A DNA stretch of 64,000 nucleotides from Phascolarctos cinereus (taxonomy: Eukaryota > Chordata > Mammalia > Diprotodontia > Phascolarctidae), in assembly GCF_002099425.1 (NCBI RefSeq), contig NW_018343979.1:855501-919500 (forward strand), given 5' to 3'. Below, one piece after another: positions 31,581-42,125 of this stretch. The position numbers were made by a program, and so were the translations under genes. The notes beneath the pieces were generated by a model. It was not told the DNA's origin, did no database searches, and saw only the letters and a list, made by a program, of their open reading frames with translations. How positions within the stretch are numbered: the first letter of the stretch is position 1; each line of letters opens with the position of its first letter.

Positions 31581-31621
31581 TCTTTAATATTATATCTATA
31601 ATCTTTAATATTCTATCTATA
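31581..31621 (+). repeat. Tandem duplication of a 20-base unit
   Basis: 31581-31600 and 31602-31621 are identical at 19 of 20 positions (one a/c change). It lies just after a MIR-like fragment ('ggatttcagagatcat') at 31550-31580. Confidence 0.9.
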
Positions 31622-31631
31622 CCAGAAGAAG

Positions 31632-32125
31632 GTTTATGGCTATTTTGAAGTATTTGAGGGGTCATCATACAGAAGAGGGATTACACTTGTTCTGTTTGGC
31701 TCCAAAGGACATATTTAAGGGGTACAGGTAGAAATGACAAAGAAGGGAGCAGCTAGGTGGGTTCAGTGGATAGAGCACTGGCCCTGGAGTCAGGAAGACC
31801 TGAGTTCAAATCTAGCCTCAAACCAGACACTTGACACTTACTAGCTGTGTGACCCTGGGCAAGTTGCTTAACCCCAATTGCCGAAAAAAAGAAAAGAGAA
31901 GAAATGACAAAGAGGTGAATGTAGGCTTACTGCAAGGAGTAGTGGGGGAACCTAGATTACTCCAAATTATAGTGGGTTACCATGAGAGGCAGCAGATTTT
32001 CCCTTACTGTACATCTTTAAGCAAAGGCAAGACAATTGCTTGTCAGATACATTGTAGAGTAGGTTTCTGTTTTGATATAGGTTACATTAGATGGTCCTTG
32101 AGATTCTGGTTCTTCGATTCTAGTC
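31632..32125 (+). mobile_element. CR1/L3 LINE 3' region, interrupted by a SINE
   Basis: 'gaagtatttgaggggtcat', 'agaagagggattacacttg', 'ttctgtttggctccaaagg' before the SINE, and 'agtgggttaccatgagagg', 'ttaagcaaaggcaagacaa', 'gatatgttgtagag'-like sequence and 'tagatggtccttgagattc' after it, follow the CR1/L3 3' UTR in order. Confidence 0.7.
31744..31909 (+). mobile_element. Short-tailed tRNA-derived SINE (type A) nested in CR1/L3
   Basis: 'gagcagctaggtgggttcag', 'gagcactggccctggagtc', 'cctgagttcaaatctagcc', 'actagctgtgtgaccctgg', 'cttaaccccaattgcc' plus an A-rich tail. Flanked by agaaatgacaaaga at 31730-31743 and 31910-31923 (14 of 14). Confidence 0.92.
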
Positions 32126-32208
32126 TACCTAACCTCACCCATTTTCTTGAATGAATGAAATTGAGATTCAATTCAATTCAACAAGTATTTATTGATTACC
32201 CACAACAG

Positions 32209-32465
32209 AGGCAGCTAGGTGGAACTATGGACAAGTATAGGACTCTGAAGAAGGAAGGCCTGAGTTCAAATCTAGCCTCGCTTACAAGCTATGTGACCCT
32301 CAATCACACCCTCTGTGTGCCTTAGTTTCCTCATCTAAAATGGGGATAATAATAGCATATACCTCCCACTATTGTTGTGAAGATGAAATAAGATGATATC
32401 TGTGAAGCACTTTGAAAACCTTAAACACTATACTATATAAATGGTAGCTATTATTATAATTATAA
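32209..32465 (+). mobile_element. MIR-tailed tRNA SINE nested in L2
   Basis: Head 'gaggcagctaggtggaacta', 'gcctgagttcaaatctagc', then the MIR-type tail 'tttcctcatctaaaatggg', 'actattgttgtgaagatga', 'agatgatatctgtgaagca' and 'atggtagctattattataa'. Confidence 0.75.
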
Positions 32466-32785
32466 ATAAACCATTATTTTGGGTCACAGGAATACAAAAA
32501 CAAAAATTCTCAAAATACTTTGTATACTACTGGGAAGAAGTTTGGGAGAAGGGGAGGATGAGAACAACATGTAAAACATGCAAAATTTTAAAAAATATAT
32601 ATTGCAAAGTCAGTTATTTCTGGGGAGAAGAAAGAACACTAGGAATTGAGAGAATCAGGAAGGTCTCATTGAGGAGGTTGTTCTAGAGATGAGCCTGGAA
32701 AGGAGCTAGGAAATCTGGGAGTTGGCATGAGGAAAGAAGATATAAGACAGCCTGCTCAAAGGCATGGAGGTGGAAAATTATTAGA

Positions 32786-32965
32786 TTTAGAAGGACCTTA
32801 AAGGTACCTCAATTTTAAACCCTCAGTTTTACAGATGAAGAAACTGAGACCCAGAGGGATTAATTAATTTGTCCAACATTATATAGGTAGCAAGTAGTAG
32901 GACTTAGATTTGAATCCAGGTCTTTCAACACCAAATCCAGTGAGCTCTTTCCATTATACCGTGCT
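32786..32965 (+). mobile_element. MIR/CORE-SINE nested in L2
   Basis: 'cagttttacagatgaagaa', 'actgagacccagagggatt', 'atttgaatccaggtctttc' and 'ctctttccattataccgtgc' in MIR order. L2 sequence lies on both sides. Confidence 0.7.
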
Positions 32966-33440
32966 CCTGAAATGACATACTCCAGTAATGGCCAATAGAT
33001 CAATTTTGTTACATTGATACGAATGCAATTGTGTAGATTGCACAATGGGTGGGGATAACATAAGTAAATCTTGAATGGTAGGCTGAAGCCAGATTCTGAA
33101 GGGCCTAAAGTGCCAAAAAGAAAAAAAAGAGTTTGTATTATATCCTAGAGGCAATAGGGAGTCACTGAACCTTCTAGTGCAACACAGGAATCAGGATCAG
33201 ACCTGTGCTTTAAAAACATAAAATTTGTATCTCTGAAGAGTATGGATGTAATAGGAAGTGACTAAAGGCTAGGAGACCAAAGAAGAAGCTATTATAATAT
33301 TCAGGTGAAAGGTTCTGAAGTTCTGAACTTGATTAATGGCTATGTAGGTAAATAGAGAGAAGGACATAGATTTGGGAAATGTCTCAGAAGTAGACTGAAT
33401 AAGACTTGGCAACTGAGTAGATCTGAAGGGTTATGGAATG

Positions 33441-33796
33441 TTTCCCAAATCTGCATGACATTCATGAGCAAGGACCTTGCTAACATTCTCTATGCTCTTC
33501 TTCTTTCTTGGATTGAAAGTGAGACGTGGGCAACATTTTTAAAAGACTGACTTGCCTTTAGCATCTTCTACCTCCATTTCTGTACTCTCCTCCCACCTAC
33601 TAGTTCCTTTCTCTGTTGTCCCCAGTTCCTAAACTCCTCACTAAGGCATTCAATACAGTCTCACTCTGCCTCCTCAAAATGTCATATGCTCCCAAATTAT
33701 CTTCCTCTTTCTCAATTCGGTAACTTCCAATCAAAACTCCAATTCCTTCAGTAGATCTCTGGTATGAGGAAGAGAGCAATTCAACAGAACTGAAGT
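33441..33796. other. Sequence without recognised features
   Basis: Pyrimidine-rich segments at 33560-33760, but no family or coding frame recognised. Confidence 0.4.
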
Positions 33797-33809
33797 GTAA
33801 CTTGCGAAT

Positions 33810-33924
33810 TGTTGTTCTTGTTCAGTAGTTCAGTCATGTCCAAGCCTTGGTGACCCCATGTTCCACACCGTCAATGGAGTTTTCCTGGCAAAGATACTGG
33901 AGTGGTTTTCCATTTTCTTCTCCA
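33810..33924 (-). mobile_element. Very short RTE/BovB-type 3' tail with its own target-site duplication
   Basis: On the plus strand: 'gttcagtagttcagtcatgt', 'ccttggtgaccccatgttc', 'gttttcctggcaaagatac' and 'tggagtggttttccatttt', the reverse complement of the RTE-derived tail of MAR1-type SINEs. It is flanked by gtaacttgcgaat (33797-33809) and gtaacttgtgaat (33925-33937), 12 of 13 matching. A 5'-truncated copy of about 115 bases. Confidence 0.8.
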
Positions 33925-34069
33925 GTAACTTGTGAATAATGACCCCTCTTATGACTGTATATAAATTATCATTAGGTTCCTGGGCTTAGTAATGTGTAGT
34001 TTTTGAAGTAGTTACGTGTCCATCTGCCATAATATTTTAATCTGATTCTTCCCTAGAAACATTATTGTT

Positions 34070-34073
<4 letters not shown>

Positions 34074-34117
<44 letters not shown>

Positions 34118-34137
34118 CGCTCTCTCTCTCTCTCTCC
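34074..34137 (+). repeat. (CT)n microsatellite, slightly interrupted
   Basis: About 30 ct units with two cg interruptions ('tcgctcgctc'), then degenerate ct-rich sequence to 34210. Confidence 0.95.
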
Positions 34138-35409
34138 TCTCTGCCTCTCTATCTGCTTCTTTCTATCTTCCTCTATCTTTCTCTCTGTCTCATTCTCTGT
34201 CTCTCTCTATTTCTGCCTCCTTTCCTTTTTCTTCAGTTTTTTTTAAAGTGTTATGCCAACTACTCCATGACAACAAGGTTCTTAAATAATCCAAAACATA
34301 GCTGATGAAAAACACACAGCCTGCCATTAGCACTTGCAACCTTGAGATCTCATTCTCTTACCTTTGACTTTCTGGCCCCTTGCATTATTAGTCAGAGATA
34401 ACAATGACCTTTGTCTCCCAAAGGTCACATCCTTTGTCCACTTCCTGATGCAGTACGATATGTGTTTTTCTTCTGTGCCTGTTCAAAAGAATACCAACAG
34501 AAACAATCCCATCATTACTTACAGTGGAATTTCCCTCTTTATTTGCTATATTTGACTCAGGCCAAGCATAAAGGACATCTCTATCTATTCTTGATGCTAA
34601 TTCCCCTCAATAGAGAAGATGAGAGAGGAAAAAATGAAATAAAACAAGCATCTCTTCTCTGAAGTAAAGAGCAAAGCAAAGATGTGTCTTTTATCATTAG
34701 GGGGAGTTAAGTAAAAGAGAAGGTATTTCTAGGTAGCACCCCCTTTGCTGCCTCCTCCTCAACTTGTACTTACTCTGGCAGGTTGGTTCCACAGAGGAAC
34801 TCTATCAGAACTCTAGGACTGAACTTGAGGGGTTGAGCTTCTCCGCTGTCCCTCATCAGCCCCCAAAAAGGTGCTTCACATTAACAATTGGCCAGTAGAC
34901 TTCAATTTGCTTTTAGCAAAGGCATTTACTGAATAGATATAGAAAGGACAGCTGTTACAAAAACAATTTCCCAATTTGAATATGCTTGCATATACCAGAG
35001 TCCTGGGGAGAATTTATTTAAATTTAAGCCACAAAGGTAGTAAACTGTGTGTAGAATATGTGTATCCAATGTTTTAATCTCAGTTTCTGGTAACTGTAAG
35101 CCCTTTCCTCCTTTCATGGAGTCTTTATGAAATACTCCTTACATGTAATTCTCTTCTGGTCTCTAAGGATCAGTGCCTTTCTAGACTCCATAGCTGACAT
35201 TCTCTCCATCCTAAGAGGTTACAATTCCCTGAAAATGTGTTATTTGTCCTCAATGCATTTCTCACTTCCTGATGCAGATACTGCTATCAATAACTGATGT
35301 GCTCAGTACGCTGCTACCAAGCCTGATGAAACTCAAAAATCATTTCATACATGGTAATTGGACGAAGGAGGTGAAAAAGAAGGAAGGGGGGTGAAGAGAG
35401 TGAATGAGG

Positions 35410-35410
35410 T

Positions 35411-35462
<52 letters not shown>
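35410..35462 (+). repeat. (GA)n microsatellite
   Basis: A ga run of about 22 pure units preceded by 'agagagaaag'. Confidence 0.95.
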
Positions 35463-35466
<4 letters not shown>

Positions 35467-35982
35467 TATTCCCTCCCTTCCTACTTCCCTGAGAAGAGCT
35501 ATGAAATTTTACCTCTTAAAAGTCCTTTTCCTCTAGATCTCCTCAACTGAATGGTTCTAAACTTACTTGCTGTTTTTATATGTAGTGCAAAGATTTCTCA
35601 TTCTTTCATCCAATCACAAGATATTTCCTGTACTGTATCATCATCATCTGCATCCATTAATCAGAACACTTTATTCCTTTTAAATTAAGGACTTTTCACT
35701 TAAGACACTTAGCTGCCATATAATATATGTGTATTCGTGTATCTATATTTTACATACTCTGCTACTGCACTACTATGCATATTATAAAATACAAAAAAAA
35801 AGACATTAAAAAAGATGATATGAAGAAGAAATATTTTACCCTGTGGTTGAACTATTGGAATTTAACAAATAGGGAAGTGACATACTCAGACCTGAACTTT
35901 AGGAAAAAAAATCTAAAATTGTTAGGTTGGGTTTTTTTTTTTTGGTAGCTGTAAGAGAGACTTGAAGTATAGAGATCATTTA

Positions 35983-36068
35983 GAACAGAACTTCTTAAAT
36001 TTTTTCAACTCAATCCCTTTAGTACTGCTTAAACTGTGGGTGGCAACCCCATATGGGGTCAGGAAGAC
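35983..36068 (+). mobile_element. Possible hAT-type non-autonomous DNA transposon fragment
   Basis: 'gcttaaactgtgggtggcaa' followed by 'ccccatatggggtc' is typical of the end region of hAT/Charlie-like elements. The remainder is decayed and it is followed at once by antisense L2. Confidence 0.45.
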
Positions 36069-36071
36069 TAT

Positions 36072-36310
36072 TTTAATGGTGTAGGTGAGAGATTCTGAGG
36101 CCCTAAACTAGAGTGGCAGTCATGTGAAAGAAAGAAAATAGTAGAAATGAAGAGATTTGGCAACTGATTAGATGTATAGAGTGAGGAAGAGTAAAGTGTC
36201 AGAGATGACACTAATGTTATGAACCAATGTGCCTGGTAGGATGGTGGTACCCTTGACAATAAGAGAGACATTTGAAAGAGGGATAATTTGGGGCAGGGGA
36301 AAATAATTTA
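36072..36310 (-). mobile_element. L2 LINE fragment (antisense)
   Basis: 'gaggccctaaactagagtg', 'gagatttggcaactgatta', 'gagatgacactaatgttat' and 'gtaggatggtggtaccctt' are in antisense L2 order (end of the coding region and 3' UTR). Confidence 0.75.
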
Positions 36311-36495
36311 ATGAAATCCACAATCTCTTGCAAACTATTTATGCCTGATTATCTCCTATCCAAAAAAAAAAGGGGGAAGGCAGGGTTCTTATTTACCAGT
36401 TACTGACCTAGAGTGCAAAGCTGGCCCTCTGAGAGACAAATTAAAAGCCATGAGGTGAGCTGATAGCAGAGTGAGGTTATGCTAGGAGGAGAGGG

Positions 36496-36539
36496 TATGG
36501 GGATTTTCCTAATCATATATGGGGATTTTCCTAATCATA
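36496..36539 (+). repeat. Perfect two-copy tandem repeat, 22-base unit
   Basis: 36496-36517 and 36518-36539 are identical; the unit begins tatggggattttcct. No decay between the copies suggests a recent duplication. Confidence 0.97.
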
Positions 36540-38504
36540 TCTGTGGATACTGTGGGAGTTGTAAAGTTATAACAGCACTGAGCTCAACTCAAAAGGTAGG
36601 AGTTTAGTAGTTTGCACAATAAAGGGAGGGGTAGAGTTGGAATTAAAAGTCAGTTGAATCAGAGAATGTCAAAGTAGTTTGAGTGAATTTGGGGGTATCA
36701 AGGTGGAGCACAAAAATTATATTCTTTATACTTATACTCCCAGAGGGAAGAACCCAAAGGGCTCTATCCTATTTCTAATAAGGTCTCTAGTCACAGACCT
36801 GGTATCAGGAAGAATAGGGGAGGTCCTACCATTGGAATATGGGTTTTCCAGGCCACCCCTTGATTTCTAAGTCCCCTAAGGCATATTTTGGGAAATACAG
36901 ACAACAGCTAAAACCAATAATCCCATCCCTGTTTAATGGCTGATGTTTTGAAGAAGAAAATCAGAGTGGCTAAGAGGTGGAATACCACCAGAAGTAATGC
37001 AGCACAAAATGAAGCTAGCAATGGGGGAGGGGCACGCAAAAATCAAGTGGCCTTTATTGAGGAAATATATTTACAATAAGAAGGGGCAGTCAGGAAAGAT
37101 AGAAACAAGTCAGATCCTTTAGAGTCTCTGGTAGAAGAGGGGACCAAAACTGGTAAAGGCCAGCGTTTTTAATAGGAGTTTTATTTGGGTCAAGATGAAT
37201 CTGGCATTGGCAGAGGGACTGGGGATTCTGGACTTGGAATACAGGTCAAGCCTTTGGGGCTGGTGCTGATTTGCATGGGGGCTAGCATGTATAACTACTT
37301 GCTATTCAAACTCCCTGCCAGGGCAAAAAAGGGCTTGCAACTATTATTGCAGGCCTTACTTCTGTTGACTGACTCAAGGGATGTAAGGTTCCTTAGGCTT
37401 CTTCTTTTAGTGGGTTGGGAAAGATATTAAGGTGCTTTTAGAGACAAGCTCCATAATTGTATACAGCAAGGAAGGTGGGATGAGACCTATCTTTCCTCAT
37501 TATGAATGGCTCATCAAGTACCACTTGGAATCAGGCTGTGGTCTTTCAGAGGGACCCTACCCTCAATTTGGATATGGCTATACTAAGACATAGAGTGTCT
37601 GTTAAATGCTTCAGTAGAGGGAGTATACATAAGTAATAAAGAACAATTCCTTGAAGTAATGTTTGGAATATTTCTCATTATGCCTTCACCATAAAGAAAG
37701 AAAATAGTCTTTTAAAACCTGGTGAATAAGTAATGTTCTGAAAATATCCCAACTCAAGGGAATATGATGTAGTCTTCATGGACAAAGTGAGTGAAGTAGT
37801 GAAAATTAAAGATGGGAAGTGTATGAAGGTGAGAGGATGCTATCAAGGGCTCTCTGAAGCAGGTTTGAAGCAAGATTGTTAGCTGTTCAATGATGGAGAC
37901 AAAGGGGAAACAGTGGCGTGCACAACCAGACAGATTCTTCGGGTTGCCCCAAGGTGAAGCTGCTTAATTTGGAAACAGAGCCAAGCTAATCATAAAAGCT
38001 AAGCATTGGAACTGCTAACTGTGACAGGACTACAAACAATAACTATAACCTGTGTGATTGCATTTGCCTGACTGTCCTTAGAATTTTACAACCACCCTGG
38101 AGCATACAGAAAAACAACCCTGTGATCAGCATACAACACAAAAGAGGAAAAGCTGAGCCACATCATTTAGACAAAGGGAAATGCCACTTGTCTGAAAAAA
38201 TAACATAGGCCTTGATTTTTCTCCTGTTACTGGTTTTCTAGCAACATCAAAGTAATTGATAGCACCTAGTGTCCAAAGAAAGGCAGCTTGGCCTGATTGG
38301 GGGATATCATGGAAATAGTAACTGTTACCCCTGTTCAACCTGAAACAAAAGGCATTCATCTTCACAGAAGGTTGGCATTTGCCAAATGTAGAAAGACAAT
38401 CTGGGCAAGGGAATGTTTTTGTTTCTCAAGTTTACACAGATGCCAAATGCCATGGGGAGCTGTGAAAAAGAAAAGAATGCCTTGCATATTCATAGCTTTT
38501 CTTT
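36540..38504. other. Unclassified sequence, possible old LTR-like block at about 37030-37560
   Basis: No gene recognised. The antisense AATAAAGG-type signal near 37050 ('ggcctttattgaggaaata') hints at an LTR fragment, but no second copy or flanking duplication is visible. The overlapping frames at 38126-38542 on both strands have no known domain. Confidence 0.35.
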
Positions 38505-38722
38505 TTAAGTCACAAAGCTTTCACATCTGTATCTCAATTTAGCCACACAATATCTTTGAAAGGTAGGTAGAGCAGGTACCTTTATCCCTATTTTTATAAA
38601 ATATAAGAAACCAAAGGCCCAAGAAGGTTAAGTGATTTGTCCAAGGTTACCCAGTAAGCATATGGAAAAACCAGAACTAGAATAAAATCTTCTGACTCCA
38701 AGGATGATTCTCTTCCTATTCA
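38505..38722 (+). mobile_element. MIR/CORE-SINE
   Basis: 'aagctttcacatctgtatc', 'cacaatatctttgaaaggt', 'gaaggttaagtgatttgtc', 'aaggttacccagtaagcat' and 'cttctgactccaaggatga'. Confidence 0.7.
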
Positions 38723-38816
38723 TCCATTCAAGCAATTTTTAGCTACTACTTTGGGAAAGACACTATACTAGGTACTTGTGATTATCTAGCTATCTGTCTA
38801 GCTACCTATCTATATT
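38723..38816 (-). mobile_element. L2 3' end (antisense) plus (TATC)n
   Basis: 'attcatccattcaagcaat' and 'gacactatactaggtactt' give an antisense L2 terminus; 38784-38816 continues as imperfect tatc units. Confidence 0.5.
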
Positions 38817-38821
38817 TTCCT

Positions 38822-39190
38822 CATCCATCCTCAATGGCTTTTCCTTCCTACACACTCTCAGCTGAACACCTTGCCTGGTATTTTACAGACAAGAATCAAA
38901 GCCATTTGACATGAGCCTTCTCCCCTCTCCCTCCTCTCCTATAACCCAGAAAACTTCTACCTACTATTTCCTCTGTCACTCCTGTCTCACATGATGAGGT
39001 GGCCTTACTTGTTACCAAGGCTAACTCCACTACCTGCTAAAGATCCATTCTTTCCTGTCTTCTAACAAATGTCCCCCTCTATCATTTCAATTCTATCACT
39101 TAGTTTTAACTTCTCCCTGTGTAATCATTCATTCCCTACTACCTACAAATATATAATATATCCATGTCTCCTCCTTCCAGAAAAAAATCA
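38822..39190 (+). mobile_element. L2 LINE coding fragment, sense
   Basis: 'ctctcagctgaacaccttg', 'cctgtctcacatgatgagg', 'tggccttacttgttaccaa', 'ggctaactccactacctgc' and 'ccctctatcatttcaattc' match the L2 ORF upstream of the catalytic reverse-transcriptase motifs. No long open frame remains. Confidence 0.65.
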
Positions 39191-39195
39191 CTTCA

Positions 39196-39200
<5 letters not shown>

Positions 39201-39258
<58 letters not shown>
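39201..39258 (+). repeat. (GA)n microsatellite
   Basis: About 29 uninterrupted ga units between a sense L2 coding fragment and an antisense L2 3' UTR. A frame across it (39069-39329) reads Arg-Glu repeats and is not a gene. Confidence 0.97.
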
Positions 39259-39261
<3 letters not shown>

Positions 39262-39314
39262 AAGGAGAGAAGAGAACTAACAGTTTGTGGATTGGGAAAA
39301 AATTAATGTCAATG

Positions 39315-39975
39315 TGGCACTTGAATTGAGTTTTGAAGGAAACAAAAGATTTTAAGACTTAGAGATAAGAAAGGAATGCATTCCAAATATGGGAGGAAAA
39401 CAGTGCCAACATAGAAAAATAGAAGCTAGAATTTCATGTGTGAGGAACAGGATGTGAGAAAAGGAGTAATGTATGAAAAGGATGAAAAGGTGGATTGAAA
39501 CTAGGTTGTAAAGGCCTTTAAATGGTAGATGGATGATTTCATTTTTAATTTGAGAGGCAATATTGAAAAGGAGCCTTTGGAAACTATTAAATGCTAGAAA
39601 AACAAATATATGCTAGATTGTGTGGTCAAGACTATTAGCACAATGGAGGTTCAGAAATAAGCAGCACTCCTGTGGAATGGAATAATCACAGAAGTCTTCA
39701 TTGAGGAAGCAGATTTGAACTGGCCCCAGAAGTAAGTATGTTATTTGGAAACATGGAGAGGATGAGAGCAAGACACTTGGATTGAGGGGAATTGAATAAG
39801 CAAAGGCAAAGAGACAGGAATGAACTTATTTTTATAGAGAATTGTATCAAACAATATCAATTGGATAAAACAGGTTCAGCTTATAAAAGCCCAGGAAAAC
39901 TCAGGTTTGGATATGATTTGAAAATATTAGTAAGGAATCAAGAGGATCACTCTAGAGTTTGAAAAGCTACAAAAT
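39315..39975 (-). mobile_element. L2 LINE 3' UTR copies (antisense)
   Basis: 'gaatgcattccaaatatgg', 'aaaggcctttaaatggtag', then again 'gaagtcttcattgaggaag', 'caaaggcaaagagacagga' and 'gaggatcactctagagttt'. The repeated order suggests two L2 pieces in a row. Confidence 0.6.
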
Positions 39976-40094
39976 CTTCTCCAAGGCAGATTTGCAATTA
40001 ATGGAATTCTGTGATAAATAATATGCACTTTGAACATACAACATGCATTATTAGTCTTTGGTTTGATATTCCATCAGAAATATCATAAAATGCC

Positions 40095-40300
40095 TTTAAA
40101 TTTGCCTTGGGATGGGTACCCCCTGGTTCTCATCCTCCCTCCCATCCTGTTGGCTCCTATTTGTATACTCTGTCTCCCTCATTACATTATGAGCTCATTG
40201 AGGACAGGAACTGTCTTTCTTTTTTATTAATTTTATCATCAGTACTTAGCACAATGAGTCATGCATAGCGGGTGCTTAATAAATGTTTCTTTGATTGGAT
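40095..40300 (+). mobile_element. L2 LINE 3' end, sense
   Basis: 'gtatactctgtctccctca', 'tatgagctcattgaggaca', 'cagtacttagcacaatgag' and 'ggtgcttaataaatgtttc'. Confidence 0.75.
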
Positions 40301-40321
40301 GAGCCATTGTGGACAATATTA

Positions 40322-40384
40322 TATCCTATCATCTCATCTCTCATCTCATCATCTCTCATCTCATATCATCTCTCATCTCATATT
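40322..40384 (+). repeat. (ATCTCTC)n-like simple repeat
   Basis: Irregular 'catctctcatctcat' units, a local minisatellite of mixed 5- to 8-base period. Confidence 0.85.
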
Positions 40385-41394
40385 ACATATAATTGTTATC
40401 AACTGATCAAATTGCCATCTAGATATTTTAATAGCAGCTGGAAATTAGGGGAAGAGGATAAGGAAACTATGAATCATTTTTCTATGCTTGGTCCGAGTCA
40501 GAAGAATGAGCCAAAATATGAATCTTTTGACTTAAAAGAGAATGTAACTTTTTGTTGTTAACAGGGTAAAACCCTTGAAAAGGGACACTTCCAATGACTT
40601 TAGGGACTGGCCCTCAGATATCCTCACAAATCCAGAACTGATGATGGCTAGATCCTACTATGAAGGTATCTGGCTAGGATTATGTGATCTGATTAAAATG
40701 GAAGTAGTAGGTGAAATTCAATAGCATCGGTCTTCATTTTCTGTGGCTAGCCTTTAATTATGTGGCCTTGAGCTTTTGACTGCTATAAGTCAGGAAAGGA
40801 AATTTAAATTTTTTTAGATGTTAAAAAGATCTGCTTTTGGTCATCCATCCGTAAACTGTACTAGTGACTTTTCACGGCAAAGTGTGGGGCTAGGAAAATG
40901 GAGTACAAATGTGGTGATTTAGATAGAATTGAAAAGACTTCTTTCAGAGAAAGGATTTGATTACAAGATTGCAATGTTTGTATTTTTAAGTAGTTTAGTT
41001 GTTAATTTACAAGTGTGTGTTTAAAATTTTAGTTTCCTGAGTTTGAAAAAAAGAATTTCTTTTCTGATTAAACATATAAAATAAATGTTTGCTTTTAAAA
41101 AAGTAGAATAAAACAAAGTGCACACCTTAATGAAACGTGATGCCAAGGTTAAGTTGTAGAAGCCTTATAGACTAATACTAAAGGATGGAAAGTGCCTGGT
41201 TGACCTGGCCAGTGGTCTGAAAATGTCTATATTACCTCCCAAATGGACTCACTGAAATCATCACTGCCACAATGCAGAAGGTGGAAAATGTTGATTCTGC
41301 CCAGACATGAGACAGAAAGTGGGGCAATTGTATATGGGATGAAAGATGTGGCAGCACAAAGTTACCTAGAGCAGAAATAAGAATATTTGTAAAT
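40385..41394. other. Sequence without recognised features
   Basis: No repeat or exon recognised. The interval is rather low in obvious repeats. Confidence 0.4.
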
Positions 41395-42125
41395 TACTTT
41401 GTATGACTTAAAGTACTCTATGTGTGTTATTATTAATATATGTAAGGAATTGATGCAAATATGTAACAGTAAGAATTATTTCCTAAGAGACAAGTCAAAG
41501 AATATGGAGAGTTTTCAAAAGAATTTTAAGACACATTATACTTATTCAATAGTAAGAGAAATACAAATTAAAATATTTCTGAGGTTTTACCTCACACCCT
41601 GCAATTTAATAATCTTGCCAAAAGTAGGAAAGGCAAAAGTTGGGAGGACTGTGTGAAGCTGTCTAATTGTTGGTGGAACTATGAAATGGCACAGTCATTG
41701 TAGATTTTCATTCAGAATTTTATAAGAAAAGTGACTAAACTATCCATACATACCCTTTAATCCACTGATCCCATTCCTGGTCATATGCCTCAGGAACATC
41801 TAAGACAGAAATGAAGTTTCAATATATACCAAAATATTCAAAGCACCACTCATTGTGGAAGCAAATAACTAGAAACAAAGTAAGTGAAATCATTTGGGAA
41901 AAATTGGAGGAAAAACCTATGGTACGTGCACGTAGAGAAGCATTATTTTGCAGTAAGAAATGAAAAATGAGGAATGGGGGGGGAACATGGTAAGAGCTAT
42001 ATACACTAATTCTAAGTAAAATAAGTTGGACCAAAATAACAATATAAACACACTGTAGGAAAAAAAATAATACAAAGGTTGTTAAAAAGAAAATGATATC
42101 TGAGTAGCTGAAGAACCAGTGATGA
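41395..42125 (+). mobile_element. L1 LINE, 3' end of ORF2 region
   Basis: 'gaagaatacaaattaaaat'-like ('gagaaatacaaattaaaat'), 'gaggttttacctcacaccc', 'gttggtggaactatgaaat', 'tacatacccttt' and 'tccattcctggt' stand in the order of the last part of L1 ORF2. No open frame of useful length; heavily mutated and 5' truncated. Confidence 0.65.

Larger units (their letters stand above)
32165..33440 (-). mobile_element. L2 LINE (antisense) with nested SINEs
   Basis: Three colinear antisense pieces. The terminus 'tcaacaagtatttattgat' is at 32165-32208. 'aaggtctcattgaggaggt' and 'gagatgagcctggaaagga' lie at about 32650-32785. 'ctgaagggcctaaagtgcc', 'tcctagaggcaatagggag', 'gatcagacctgtgctttaa' and 'gctattataatattcaggt' lie at 33055-33440. 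SINEs at 32209-32465 and 32786-32965 separate them. Confidence 0.75.
33938..35969. other. No gene recognised; two dinucleotide tracts inside
   Basis: About 2 kb without recognised interspersed repeats except the (CT)n and (GA)n tracts annotated separately. The Leu/Ser-rich frames at 34065-34305 are translations of the (CT)n tract. Other frames (34364-34662, 34926-35117, 35727-35948) show no domain. Confidence 0.45.

Noticed and set aside
34065-34305. Leu/Ser-rich frames resembling signal peptides
   Set aside because: They are direct translations of the (CT)n microsatellite.
37030-37560. Possible antisense LTR fragment
   Set aside because: An AATAAA-type signal on the minus strand and repeat-like wording only. 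No second copy, internal region or boundary could be seen, so it stays unclassified.
40500-40700. Possible exon after a pyrimidine/AG stretch (ttgttgttaacag)
   Set aside because: No supported open frame downstream, no matching donor and no recognised protein sequence.
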